Source: Nocardia sienata NBRC 100364 (GTDB lineage Bacteria > Actinomycetota > Actinomycetes > Mycobacteriales > Mycobacteriaceae). From it: a stretch of DNA of 64,000 bases. The DNA lies in assembly GCF_001613205.1 (NCBI RefSeq), contig NZ_BDBX01000004.1, positions 186,001 to 250,000 on the forward strand. Reading direction: 5' to 3'. Below the pieces are notes generated by a model, which saw only the letters and a list, made by a program, of their open reading frames with translations, did no database searches and had not been told where the DNA came from. Within the stretch, counting starts at the first letter, position 1, and each line of letters starts with the position of its first letter. This document shows positions 32,948-40,665 of the stretch, piece by piece. A program made the translations under genes and the position numbers.

Positions 32948-33910
32948 TTATTGCGCGTCCCGATATTGTCGGTCCCGCCCGTATTGGGCCGTCATTGCGT
33001 GGAACGCCTTCTTCGGCTCCCAGTGGCTTTCGTCGAGGATCCGGACCACCCCATAGGAGCCGAGGTCGTGTTCTCCTGGTCGGTTGTAGCCGGCGAAGGT
33101 GAACCAGAGCGCTGTGTCCACGCCTTCCTCCTCGAAGACGGCCAGCAGATCCTCGAGGTAGCGCACCTGCTCGTCCTCGTCGCGTACCGCACCAGGCGGC
33201 ACCTCCCAGGCCGAGCCGCCGCGCTCGGCCGCGCCCTGGTAGGCGCAGGTCCCGAACTCGGTCACCGCGACGGGCTTGCCGTGCGCAAGGTGTCCGCGGA
33301 TCTCCGTCCGGAAGGTGTTGGTGTTGTATGCGGCCCGGTAGGCGTCGATGCCCACGATATCGAACGGCTTCCAGTCGACGGACTCCCACGGCGCACTGGC
33401 GTAGGTGAGCCGTCCGCCGAAGTGGGCTCGGACGGTTACGACAACCTGTGCCAGGAAATGATTCAGACGTTCCTGCACAGGACCCAGGGACGTCCACCAC
33501 TCCAAGTCCGCGGTAGCCATGGTCCGCAGGCGATCGCCATAGGCCTCCCCCGGGATGAAGCCGCCACAGAAGGCGCTGATCTCGCAGCCGGCTACGAATA
33601 CCACCTCGGCGCCCGCTTGCCGCAGTTCCTCGGCGCGCCGGGCGCAGTCGGCGAAGAACGAGAGCGCCTGGTCGGCGGGGAAGTCTACCGGGAAGGGGCT
33701 GAACCAGATCTCGAGACCGGCATCGGCGGCATGTCGTGCAGCGATGCTCAGACGCCTCGGGTCGCGTCCTGAAATGCGGACCGCATCGCAGTGCAACTCA
33801 CCGGCGATCACTGCCATGTCACGCCGGACCGCATCGGAGGTGAACGACCGGCGAGAGAGTTCTTCTCCAGGTAGGAATCCGGTGTCGTAGTTGATCCCGC
33901 GTGCGCGCAC
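32948..33910 (-). CDS. Glycosidase-like TIM-barrel protein (named 'abortive infection protein' in relatives)
   Basis: 320-aa protein. RARGINYDTGFLPG opens it; LEIWFSPFPVD, VVFVAGCEISAFCGGF, FDIVGIDAYR, PVAVTEFGTCAYQGA and TALWFTFAGYNRPGEHDLGS are spaced like the strands of a glycosyl hydrolase barrel. Acid residues in GCEIS and VTEFG stand where a GH acid/base and nucleophile would. Streptomyces relatives are labelled abortive infection protein, without evidence that I know of. GTG 33910 has GGAAGGA 8 nt upstream. The TetR gene ends 1 nt before it, so they form an operon. Confidence 0.75.
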   Translation of the reverse strand: MRARGINYDTGFLPGEELSRRSFTSDAVRRDMAVIAGELHCDAVRISGRDPRRLSIAARHAADAGLEIWFSPFPVDFPADQALSFFADCARRAEELRQAGAEVVFVAGCEISAFCGGFIPGEAYGDRLRTMATADLEWWTSLGPVQERLNHFLAQVVVTVRAHFGGRLTYASAPWESVDWKPFDIVGIDAYRAAYNTNTFRTEIRGHLAHGKPVAVTEFGTCAYQGAAERGGSAWEVPPGAVRDEDEQVRYLEDLLAVFEEEGVDTALWFTFAGYNRPGEHDLGSYGVVRILDESHWEPKKAFHAMTAQYGRDRQYRDAQ

Positions 33911-33911
33911 G

Positions 33912-34520
33912 TCAGCGTCCTTCCAGATGGTGGATGCCGTGTTCCAGCAGGTCGAAAGCCAGTTCGGTGTCCTCGGCAAGGATGAGGGCCGCCTCCTGCG
34001 GTGGCATGCCCCCGACAAGGTGGTGGAAGAACGATTCCTGGAGTGCCAGCAGTATCGCGGCGGTCTGAGCTGCTACCAGCGCGGCAAACCGCTGCCCGTA
34101 ATCCTGGGTGAGTACCCGGGCCAGTTCACTTCGCTGGTGGTAGAGAAGCGCATTGGCGGCTCCACTGAGCGCGGGGCTGTCGAAGATCACCCGCATCCGG
34201 GCGATCACTTCGTCCCGATCCACCACGGTCGCCTGCTCGGCCGCCAACGTGCGGTAGTGGGCCCGCAGCGCGTGGAGAGGTGACTCATCCGATCGGCGCC
34301 CAGCCACGACGCCGGCCAGATCGTCCTCACCCACACCCTCCAGTACGAGCGACTCCTTACTGGGGAAGTACGAGAACAGAGTGGCTTTGGCGACCTCCGC
34401 GGCCTCTGCGATCTCGTTGACGGTTACCGCGTCGAAGCCACGCTCGGTGAACAACTTCAACGCCACTGCGGCGATCCGCCGCCTCGTCTGTTCCTTCTTG
34501 CGTTCACGAAGCTCTGCCAC
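33912..34520 (-). CDS. TetR-family regulator
   Basis: 202 aa. The HTH (about 10-56) reads RRRIAAVALKLFTERGFDAV then TVNEIAEAAEVAKATLFSYF. The C-terminal domain (about 75-202) is helical and resembles TetR_C types with a large pocket. It starts at GTG 34520 and its stop is 1 nt from the TIM-barrel gene, so it likely controls that operon. The ligand is unknown. The upstream 60 nt are A+T-rich for this genome, which suits a promoter, but I see no convincing palindrome. Confidence 0.88.
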   Translation of the reverse strand: MAELRERKKEQTRRRIAAVALKLFTERGFDAVTVNEIAEAAEVAKATLFSYFPSKESLVLEGVGEDDLAGVVAGRRSDESPLHALRAHYRTLAAEQATVVDRDEVIARMRVIFDSPALSGAANALLYHQRSELARVLTQDYGQRFAALVAAQTAAILLALQESFFHHLVGGMPPQEAALILAEDTELAFDLLEHGIHHLEGR

Positions 34521-34693
34521 GAGAGCATGGTAATCAGACTCGGTATGAAATAAAACCTGGTACAGAATTTTTCGGTCGCAAGTTCGCGGGCTGCAGCCGA
34601 ATGGCCTGCGTTCCCGCGGCGTCGAGGCGCTGCGTTCGCGGTGGACTCACCGGCGCGCAACGAAGACCAGCAAGCGTTCACAAACTCATCGAA

Positions 34694-35167
34694 TTATGGA
34701 AATCGGCCGTGGTCGGCGGCGAGGATCTGTTCGACGAGGATGTCGGCATGGCCAGCGTGGCGGGCGAGTTCTTCGATCATGTGCGCGCAGATCCAGGAAA
34801 AACTGACCGCGCCGCGCCGGTAGTGAACGAACACATCGCCCTCGACCGCGGTGCGCGCGATCGCTCGTGAGCGTGCGGCAGCGGTTTCGTACTCCGCGAT
34901 CACTTCCTCCAGAGTCTGCTCTGGCGGGACCACCCAACTCTGGTCATCGCCCCGGGCATACCCGTCACACCGGGATTCCTCGACCCCACCGATCGTGCGC
35001 TGAAACCAAACACGCTCCGCGGCCGCGCAATGCTTGATCAACGCGATCGGCGTGGTCAGCGACGGAACTAGACGCCGTCGGCTCTGCTCATCGGTAAGCG
35101 GCCGCACCGCTCGGACCAAAGCCGCGCGGTTGTGGTCGAGGACAGCTTCCCAATCGCTGCGTATCAC
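34694..35167 (-). CDS. DinB/DUF664-family protein
   Basis: 157-aa four-helix DinB-like protein. Metal ligands are suggested by ALIKHCAAAERVWF and by HMIEELARHAGHADILVEQI, the His-x3-His region of the mycothiol-dependent isomerase/S-transferase fold. Such enzymes use mycothiol, the actinobacterial thiol, for conjugation or isomerisation. The GTG start at 35167 overlaps the stop of a preceding hypothetical gene by 4 nt. Substrate unknown. Confidence 0.85.
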   Translation of the reverse strand: MIRSDWEAVLDHNRAALVRAVRPLTDEQSRRRLVPSLTTPIALIKHCAAAERVWFQRTIGGVEESRCDGYARGDDQSWVVPPEQTLEEVIAEYETAAARSRAIARTAVEGDVFVHYRRGAVSFSWICAHMIEELARHAGHADILVEQILAADHGRFP

Positions 35168-35568
35168 CCCGCCAGCATAGGAACGCCGACCTCATCGAGT
35201 AACCGGCAGCCGAGGACTCCTGACCACCGATAGCCACCGCCCGCCGCTTCCGCCCTGGGCCGAAGGTTCCCGACAACGATCGCTCGAGACCCTTGGCGGC
35301 GGGTCTTCTGCCCTCTCGACGACTGGGCGAGGTCGTGCAACACCGGCGAGACGGCGATCGCAGTCGGCGGATCGACCGCGGCCGGCGCGAGTAACGGGGT
35401 GGGAAAGACCACGAACGGGTTCGGGTGTGGCAGCCGAGCGAGCACCTCGCACGGCACCGCGGCACTGGTCTCGGTCGCGGTCAGTGCGTCCGCTGACCCG
35501 GGGTGTACCCGGTAGACCACTTGGTGCTGCCGCCACAGCCTGGCCGCTTCGGCGGTGTAGACGATCAC
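35164..35568 (-). CDS. Hypothetical protein, possibly a gene remnant
   Basis: 134 codons with no recognised family. YTAEAARLWRQHQVVYRVHP and LARLPHPNPFVVFPTPLLAP read like real protein; the C-terminal third is Arg/Gly-rich and less so. The frame continues upstream of the GTG without a stop, so the true start is uncertain. Its stop overlaps the DinB start in a GTGA. Either a small conserved protein coupled to DinB, or the end of a truncated gene. Confidence 0.35.
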   Translation of the reverse strand: MIVYTAEAARLWRQHQVVYRVHPGSADALTATETSAAVPCEVLARLPHPNPFVVFPTPLLAPAAVDPPTAIAVSPVLHDLAQSSRGQKTRRQGSRAIVVGNLRPRAEAAGGGYRWSGVLGCRLLDEVGVPMLAG

Positions 35569-35767
35569 GTTCAGCGGGCCGGGTAATCGGTTGGTGCTGG
35601 CGCGGGAGGCGCCACGGGCATTACGTGCGCTGTCTCAGGGTCCGCTGGTGCAGGCTGGACGGTTTTCTGGTCGCTGACAGCGGCGTCCTTGTTGTCCTGC
35701 TGCTGTATCGACCAGATTCCGCCTCCCATCACGACGACCATGACTGCAGCAGCGAAGGCCTGTCACC

Positions 35768-36184
35768 GTGAAGAACGGACCGGTACGCGGACCGCGGGCG
35801 CAGGTGCGGGAGTTCTCGCCGCGGCGGGCGCCGAGTGGACGATGTGGTGGGATTCCGGCCGAGGTGTATCCGGGGCGACCGGGGCCCCGCCCGGTCGACG
35901 ACGACGCGGCCCTGCACGTCGCGCTCCGGTTGAAGGCGCTCGCCGACCCGGTACGCGTGCGACTCATCTCGCTACTGCTCGCCGAACCGGACACCGGACG
36001 CACCGGCGGCGACCTCGCCGCCGCGGTCGGGTTGTCCGAATCGACCGTCGGCCACCACCTCACGCAGCTCCGAAAAGCCGGGTTCATCGACTCCGAGCGC
36101 CACGGTATGAGCGTCGTCCATCAGGCCCGCCGTGAGGCCCTGACCGCACTGTGCACGGTCCTCGACCCCAACTGCTGCCGCTGA
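35768..36184 (+). CDS. ArsR/SmtB-family regulator
   Basis: 138 aa. A disordered Arg/Pro-rich N-terminus (about 45 residues) precedes the winged helix: RLKALADPVRVRLISLLLAE, then LAAAVGLSESTVGHHLTQLR and AGFIDSERHGMSVVH. The end ALCTVLDPNCCR carries three Cys, a possible As(III) or Cd(II)/Pb(II) site. GTG 35768 is the only upstream start; an internal start nearer the HTH is possible. No arsenic or metal exporter is adjacent, so its targets are elsewhere or it has lost its partner. Confidence 0.85.
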   Translation: MKNGPVRGPRAQVREFSPRRAPSGRCGGIPAEVYPGRPGPRPVDDDAALHVALRLKALADPVRVRLISLLLAEPDTGRTGGDLAAAVGLSESTVGHHLTQLRKAGFIDSERHGMSVVHQARREALTALCTVLDPNCCR

Positions 36185-36292
36185 ATGTCCGGGGCCGAGC
36201 GCCGGCGCTCACCTCCTCTCGACTACGAGGACAGCCGGAGCCGAGAAGGCCGATACGCGCAGCCGGAGCCGGGGCACCGGGCGGAGCGCAGG

Positions 36293-36916
36293 TCAACCGC
36301 GCGGCCGCGGGGCGCGCCACATGGGCCACAGGTCCGGTCCGCCGCCAGGGATCGTGATGGTCGCGGTCACTTCGAAACCGAAGCGTTCGTAGTAGGCGAT
36401 ATTCGCCTTCTTGCTGGATTCGAGATAGGCCGGGATGCCCTCGCGATCGCACCGCTCCAGCCGGGACCACAGCAGTGCCTGCCCGAAACCGTAGCCGCGC
36501 CACGCCGGGTCCGTGCCGATGGTCGCGAGATACCAGTGCGGTTCGTCGGGATGCGCCTCGGCCATGAGGTCCACCAATTCCTTCCCCAGGCGCAGCCGCT
36601 CGCCGAACGCCCGGGCGAGTTGGGGGAACATTCGTAGTCCGCGCCACCGGGACGGCTTCCACGCCCCGGGCGCATCCCACAGGGCGGCCCCACCGATCGC
36701 ACCGGAAGGGGCCGGCGCGAGGTCGACCGCGCCGGTGATGATGTGTTGATGCCGGGTCTGGGCGGCGAACAAGCGGGGCAGCCCGAGCGCCCGACGGCGT
36801 ACGTCGGGCCACAACCATTCCATCACCGGATCGTCCTGGAAGGCGGCGGCCAGAGTGCGTGCCAGCGCGCCGATCTCGTCACGGCGCGCCGGGCGCACCT
36901 CGGGCGGGGTCGGCAT
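36293..36916 (-). CDS. GNAT-family acetyltransferase
   Basis: 207 aa. Motif A, WYLATIGTDPAWRGYGFGQA, binds acetyl-CoA; motif B is AYLESSKKANIAYYERFGFE. It resembles Streptomyces GNATs near puromycin acetyltransferase in outline, but the acceptor cannot be named. The ATG at 36916 was preferred over a GTG 14 codons upstream because GAGTGAGG precedes it. Convergent with the arsR gene. Confidence 0.85.
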   Translation of the reverse strand: MPTPPEVRPARRDEIGALARTLAAAFQDDPVMEWLWPDVRRRALGLPRLFAAQTRHQHIITGAVDLAPAPSGAIGGAALWDAPGAWKPSRWRGLRMFPQLARAFGERLRLGKELVDLMAEAHPDEPHWYLATIGTDPAWRGYGFGQALLWSRLERCDREGIPAYLESSKKANIAYYERFGFEVTATITIPGGGPDLWPMWRAPRPRG

Positions 36917-37683
36917 GGCTGTGGTCCTCACTCTCGTCGTGTCTACGGGTAGTGCCACGTGCCCTTCCGGGTCGCGAGAAACACCCGGCCGGGCTCCGGC
37001 GATCCGGGCGGCAGGCCCGCCGGGCCCGGCCTACCACAGTCCGCCGTGGTAGGCAGCCACCGGAACCGAACAATAGTGCGCGATACCGACAGTCCGTACG
37101 GCTGCCTTCACCGGCTCGGTCGAATCGGAGTGTCCACGACGACCGCCCGGCCCGATCGGTACGGGCACCGAGGAACTACGCCCGCCGAAGTGTCCGGCCG
37201 GCTCGGGCCTGCACCGCCGACGGCCGTGCGGCGGGGACCGAGCCCTCCGGTGCACACTTCGGGTGGGCCAGAACCGTTCAGGAGATCCGGGGAGTTCGGC
37301 CCTCTGGCGTGGAGCGGCAGCGCTCCTGTGTGGACGCAGTGACGCAAGGCCGGCCCGCGCTCGTCTTCACCCCTATCGAGTGGGTACCGTTCCAAAGTTC
37401 GTGAAGACGGGCACGTTCGGCCGGTGTACCCATGGCCCACGAACGCCTCCTACCGCAGCTCTCGCTGTTCAGGAGGGCGTTGCCGGCCACACGGCGGTGC
37501 ATCGGGAGCAACCGGTCCCGAATGCACCGTCGGCAACAGCTTTCCGCCTGCTCGCGCATTCCGTGAAAACCCACATCCCCTCACCCCCCGATGGCTACCA
37601 TCACTGAACAAAATCCGGGTTGTGTACCGAACCCTCCCGGATGACCGGGTCGGGCACTGTTGCTCGGGAAGCGTGAGGATGCA
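36917..37683. other. Large gene-free stretch
   Basis: 767 nt between the GNAT and beta-propeller genes. No frame on either strand has a supported coding pattern. A 9-bp perfect inverted repeat, GCCTACCAC (37029-37037) and GTGGTAGGC (37046-37054), lies in it and looks like an orphan terminator. Confidence 0.45.
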
Positions 37684-39261
37684 ATGGGGCATCCCTTCGG
37701 AAAACTCCGCCGGACCAGAGCGCTGGTCCTGGGGGCGGTGGGTGTGGTCGCCGCGGTCATGCTGCCGGGTAGCGCGTCGGCGGATCTGCAAGCCGATATC
37801 CAGAATCAGGTGCGAGAATTCCTCGATGTCGGCCGGACCTCGGTGCCTCGGGCCGAGTGCGGGCCGGGGTCGATGCCCGAACCGGGTTTCCAGGGCGATG
37901 TACCGGCAGCCGACCGCAACAGTGGCCGCAGCACGCAGGGCTACCGGTGCAATATGTCGATGGTCGGCCAGTTCGCCGGGCGCGGCGCCGGGATCACCTC
38001 GACCAGCTTCGAGCACTGCGCCTATATGGGGACCTTCTTCCCCGGAAACCTCCTGCACCAGGACGGCGGAGTGCAGGTGCTCGATGTCTCCGATCCGGCG
38101 CATCCGCGGCCGGCGACGACTCTGCACGAACCCGCCATGGTGGCCGGCACCTGGGAAAGCCTCAAGGTCAACAGGGAGCGGAAGCTCCTGGTGGGCACCG
38201 GTGTTCCGCTGCTGGTCGGCGCCGGATATCTGTCGGTCTACGATATCTCCGATTGCGCGCATCCGCGCTTGCTCAATCCCGGTCCCGGCACGAATCTGGG
38301 TATGCCGCTGCCGATCACCACACACGAGGGCGGCTTCTCCCCGGACGGCCGCACCTACTGGGCCTCCGGGATAACACCCGGATTCCTCAGCGCCGTCGAT
38401 CTCACCGATCCGGCGAATCCGCGCGTCGTATGGCAGGGGCTCACCGGACTCACCGCGCACGGTTTCGGGGTGAGCCCGGACGGTAATCGCATGTACCTCT
38501 CGGCGCTCAGCGGTATCACCGTGCTCGATATCAGTGCGGTCCAGCGGCGCGATCCGAATCCGCAGGTACATCACCTCGGGCGGATGTTCTGGTCGGACGG
38601 GTGGGCCACCCAGCACAGCATTCCGGTCACCTATGGCGGCACACCGCATGTCTACACCGTGGATGAGGGGGGTTCCGGCGGTGTGAAACTCATCGATATC
38701 TCCGACGACGCCGATCCGCGGGTGGTGGCGAAGATCAAACTCGAGATCAATCTGCCACAGAATCTGGACAGCAATATCGCCTCGTCCATGGGCGGTTCGA
38801 TCTTCGCCTACGAATCGCATTACTGCGCGGCCGACCGACCGGTGGATCCGACCGCCCTCGCCTGCGGCTGGATCTCCTCCGGCATAAGGGTTTTCGATAT
38901 CCGGGACCCGCAGGCCATCCGGGAGATCGCCTATTTCAATCCGCCCGCCCGCACCGGTCGCAATCTCGAACTCGTCAATTCGCCTCACGCGCTGGCATCG
39001 CTGCTGGGCATCCCGGCGATGACCGCGCCCAGCGCGGCCCGCGCAGTCCTCGAGGGCCAGTTCGATCCCGCACAGGCGCTGAGTTCACGGACCGGGAAAC
39101 TCGCCTTCGGCGACGTCTCCACCGACTGGTGCCTGTCGCCGCCGGAGTGGCGCGGCAACGACCTGTACGTCACCTGCTCGGACAACGGTTTCATGGTGCT
39201 GCGCGTGGATGAATCGGTGTATTCGCCACCCGCGGACCAGCAGTCGGTAGTGGGGTCGTGA
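37684..39261 (+). CDS. Secreted LVIVD-repeat beta-propeller protein
   Basis: 525 aa. The signal peptide has a basic start (MGHPFGKLRRTR), a hydrophobic core (ALVLGAVGVVAAVML) and PGSASA before DLQAD. The mature protein repeats the LVIVD pattern: VQVLDVSDPAHPRPA, LSVYDISDCAHPRLL, LSAVDLTDPANPRVV, VKLIDISDDADPRVV and IRVFDIRDPQAIREI, each a propeller blade. Five or more Cys may form disulfides. No catalytic motif seen; a binding or scaffold role outside the cell is likely. GAGG lies 5 nt before ATG 37684. Confidence 0.85.
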   Translation: MGHPFGKLRRTRALVLGAVGVVAAVMLPGSASADLQADIQNQVREFLDVGRTSVPRAECGPGSMPEPGFQGDVPAADRNSGRSTQGYRCNMSMVGQFAGRGAGITSTSFEHCAYMGTFFPGNLLHQDGGVQVLDVSDPAHPRPATTLHEPAMVAGTWESLKVNRERKLLVGTGVPLLVGAGYLSVYDISDCAHPRLLNPGPGTNLGMPLPITTHEGGFSPDGRTYWASGITPGFLSAVDLTDPANPRVVWQGLTGLTAHGFGVSPDGNRMYLSALSGITVLDISAVQRRDPNPQVHHLGRMFWSDGWATQHSIPVTYGGTPHVYTVDEGGSGGVKLIDISDDADPRVVAKIKLEINLPQNLDSNIASSMGGSIFAYESHYCAADRPVDPTALACGWISSGIRVFDIRDPQAIREIAYFNPPARTGRNLELVNSPHALASLLGIPAMTAPSAARAVLEGQFDPAQALSSRTGKLAFGDVSTDWCLSPPEWRGNDLYVTCSDNGFMVLRVDESVYSPPADQQSVVGS

Positions 39262-39412
39262 CAGCCCGGCCGGAGCGACACACGCAGTGTCGGTAACTGT
39301 CGGTAGGTCCGTCTCATGAGTCCTTCTCTGAGCGTCTACCTGGTAGCTGTTGCTGCTACGCGCGCTTTGGTCGGCTCCCGCGATGACCATCCGCTTCTGA
39401 GAGCCGACGCGA

Positions 39413-39447
39413 ACGGAGCCCGGACGCGCACAGCGTCCGGGCTCCGT
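39413..39447. terminator. Perfect 15-bp hairpin terminator
   Basis: Arms ACGGAGCCCGGACGC (39413-39427) and GCGTCCGGGCTCCGT (39433-39447), loop GCACA. It is 20 nt past the stop of the 33-residue peptide gene on the minus strand and 152 nt past the propeller stop on the plus strand. Confidence 0.85.
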
Positions 39448-39466
39448 ATCGGCGATCGCTACCGGG

Positions 39467-39568
39467 TCACAGCGGCGGGAAGCCCGCCGAGCCGGTGGAC
39501 GCCCAGGTCCAGAAGTCCCCGATTCGCGTGATGATCAACGCGAAGATATCGATGACGGTACTACCCAT
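39467..39568 (-). CDS. Candidate 33-residue amphipathic peptide
   Basis: The reading frame encodes MGSTVIDIFALIITRIGDFW then TWASTGSAGFPPL. Residues 4-22 would form a helix with Thr4, Asp7, Thr14, Asp18 and Thr21 on one face and Ile, Leu, Phe and Trp on the other. GTGAGGA lies 8 nt before the ATG and the perfect hairpin terminator follows the stop by 20 nt, so start, stop and terminator frame a compact unit. Small helical peptides of this size include corynebacterial PorA/PorH channel subunits and phenol-soluble modulins; resemblance is only in size and amphipathicity. Confidence 0.5.
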   Translation of the reverse strand: MGSTVIDIFALIITRIGDFWTWASTGSAGFPPL

Positions 39569-39678
39569 TCGAACAATCCTCACTTCAGTTTGCAGATACG
39601 GCGGCCCAGGGTAGGCCGCCCGGTCGCGGACGACAACCGGGGCCCCACCCCGATGTCACCACTGCGACAGGCGGCAGA

Positions 39679-40512
39679 CTAGCGGTCCACCGGCATCCGC
39701 GGCCACTCCCGCCCGCTGATCACGAGGGTCGCGGGATCGGTGGTGAGGGTCGCGACCTCGTCGGATTCGTACTCCGATTTCGCCGCGGCCGTGGACCGCA
39801 CCTCGAGCTCGGCCACGCCGACCAGCACGACGAGGCCCACCACCACCAGCGCGACGGTGGTGAGCAGTGGAGTGAGCAATTCCACCGGCGCGACACCCTC
39901 CGGCACCGCGGTGTGGTCACCGTGCTGGGCACTCATGGCGGCCATACCGGTGTAGTGCATACCACACACCGCGACACCCATGATCAGGGCCGCGCCGATG
40001 GTGTTGCCCCAGCCCTTCACGTGCAGCATGAACCACAGCGCGGCGGTCGCGGCGACCACCGCGATCAGTATGGACAGCAAGACCAGTCCGGTGCTGTATT
40101 CCATATCCGCACCGGAGTTCATCGCGGCCATGCCCAGGTAGTGCATTCCCACGACCCCGATCCCGGTGATCGCTCCACCCAGTGGCAGTGCGATCACCTC
40201 GCGATGACCGCGCACCACGATCGCCAGCCCGATCAGGACGACCACGATCGCGATACCGGCGCTGAGCAGCGTCATCGGCATGTCGTAACGGATGCTCATA
40301 CCGTTGATGGAGAAACCGAGCATGGCGGTGAAGTGCATGACCCAGATACCGGCGCCGCCGAGTGCGATGGCCGCCGCGATCAGCCAGCCGCCGGCCTGCT
40401 CCGACGACCGCGCGCGGACCGCGCACCGAAGACCGAGCACCGACCCGATGAACGACATGAAATAGGCGAGGACAGGCGTCACCCACCCATTGCTGAAGTG
40501 CTCGAGCTGCAC
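39679..40512 (-). CDS. MHYT-domain membrane protein
   Basis: 277-aa protein with seven predicted membrane helices. The MHYT motif occurs three times, as GIWVMHFTAML, GVVGMHYLGMAA and AVCGMHYTGMAA, the arrangement proposed to bind a metal (copper) and sense O2, CO or NO. No GGDEF or EAL output domain is attached, so it is a stand-alone sensor or transporter-like form. The GTG at 40512 was chosen for GGAG 9 nt upstream. It lies downstream of hoxX on the same strand (153-nt gap). Confidence 0.88.
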   Translation of the reverse strand: MQLEHFSNGWVTPVLAYFMSFIGSVLGLRCAVRARSSEQAGGWLIAAAIALGGAGIWVMHFTAMLGFSINGMSIRYDMPMTLLSAGIAIVVVLIGLAIVVRGHREVIALPLGGAITGIGVVGMHYLGMAAMNSGADMEYSTGLVLLSILIAVVAATAALWFMLHVKGWGNTIGAALIMGVAVCGMHYTGMAAMSAQHGDHTAVPEGVAPVELLTPLLTTVALVVVGLVVLVGVAELEVRSTAAAKSEYESDEVATLTTDPATLVISGREWPRMPVDR

Positions 40513-40665
40513 GTGTAACTCCGATGTACTAGTCGATTTCCGAACCGCGGCCACCTGGACAGCAGTTCGACACACCCCGAGGGGGCCTGCAGAGTAAAAA
40601 TTTCACCCTACAGGTGTGTGTATTCGCCACTTGATGTCACAACTGAGCTAAAGCGGGAGGGCGGA

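Noticed and set aside
36917..37683. Several frames of 60-180 codons in the gap before the beta-propeller gene
   Set aside because: Composition is Arg/Pro/Gly/Ser-rich in all frames on both strands, as expected from non-coding G+C-rich DNA; no ribosome site precedes any.
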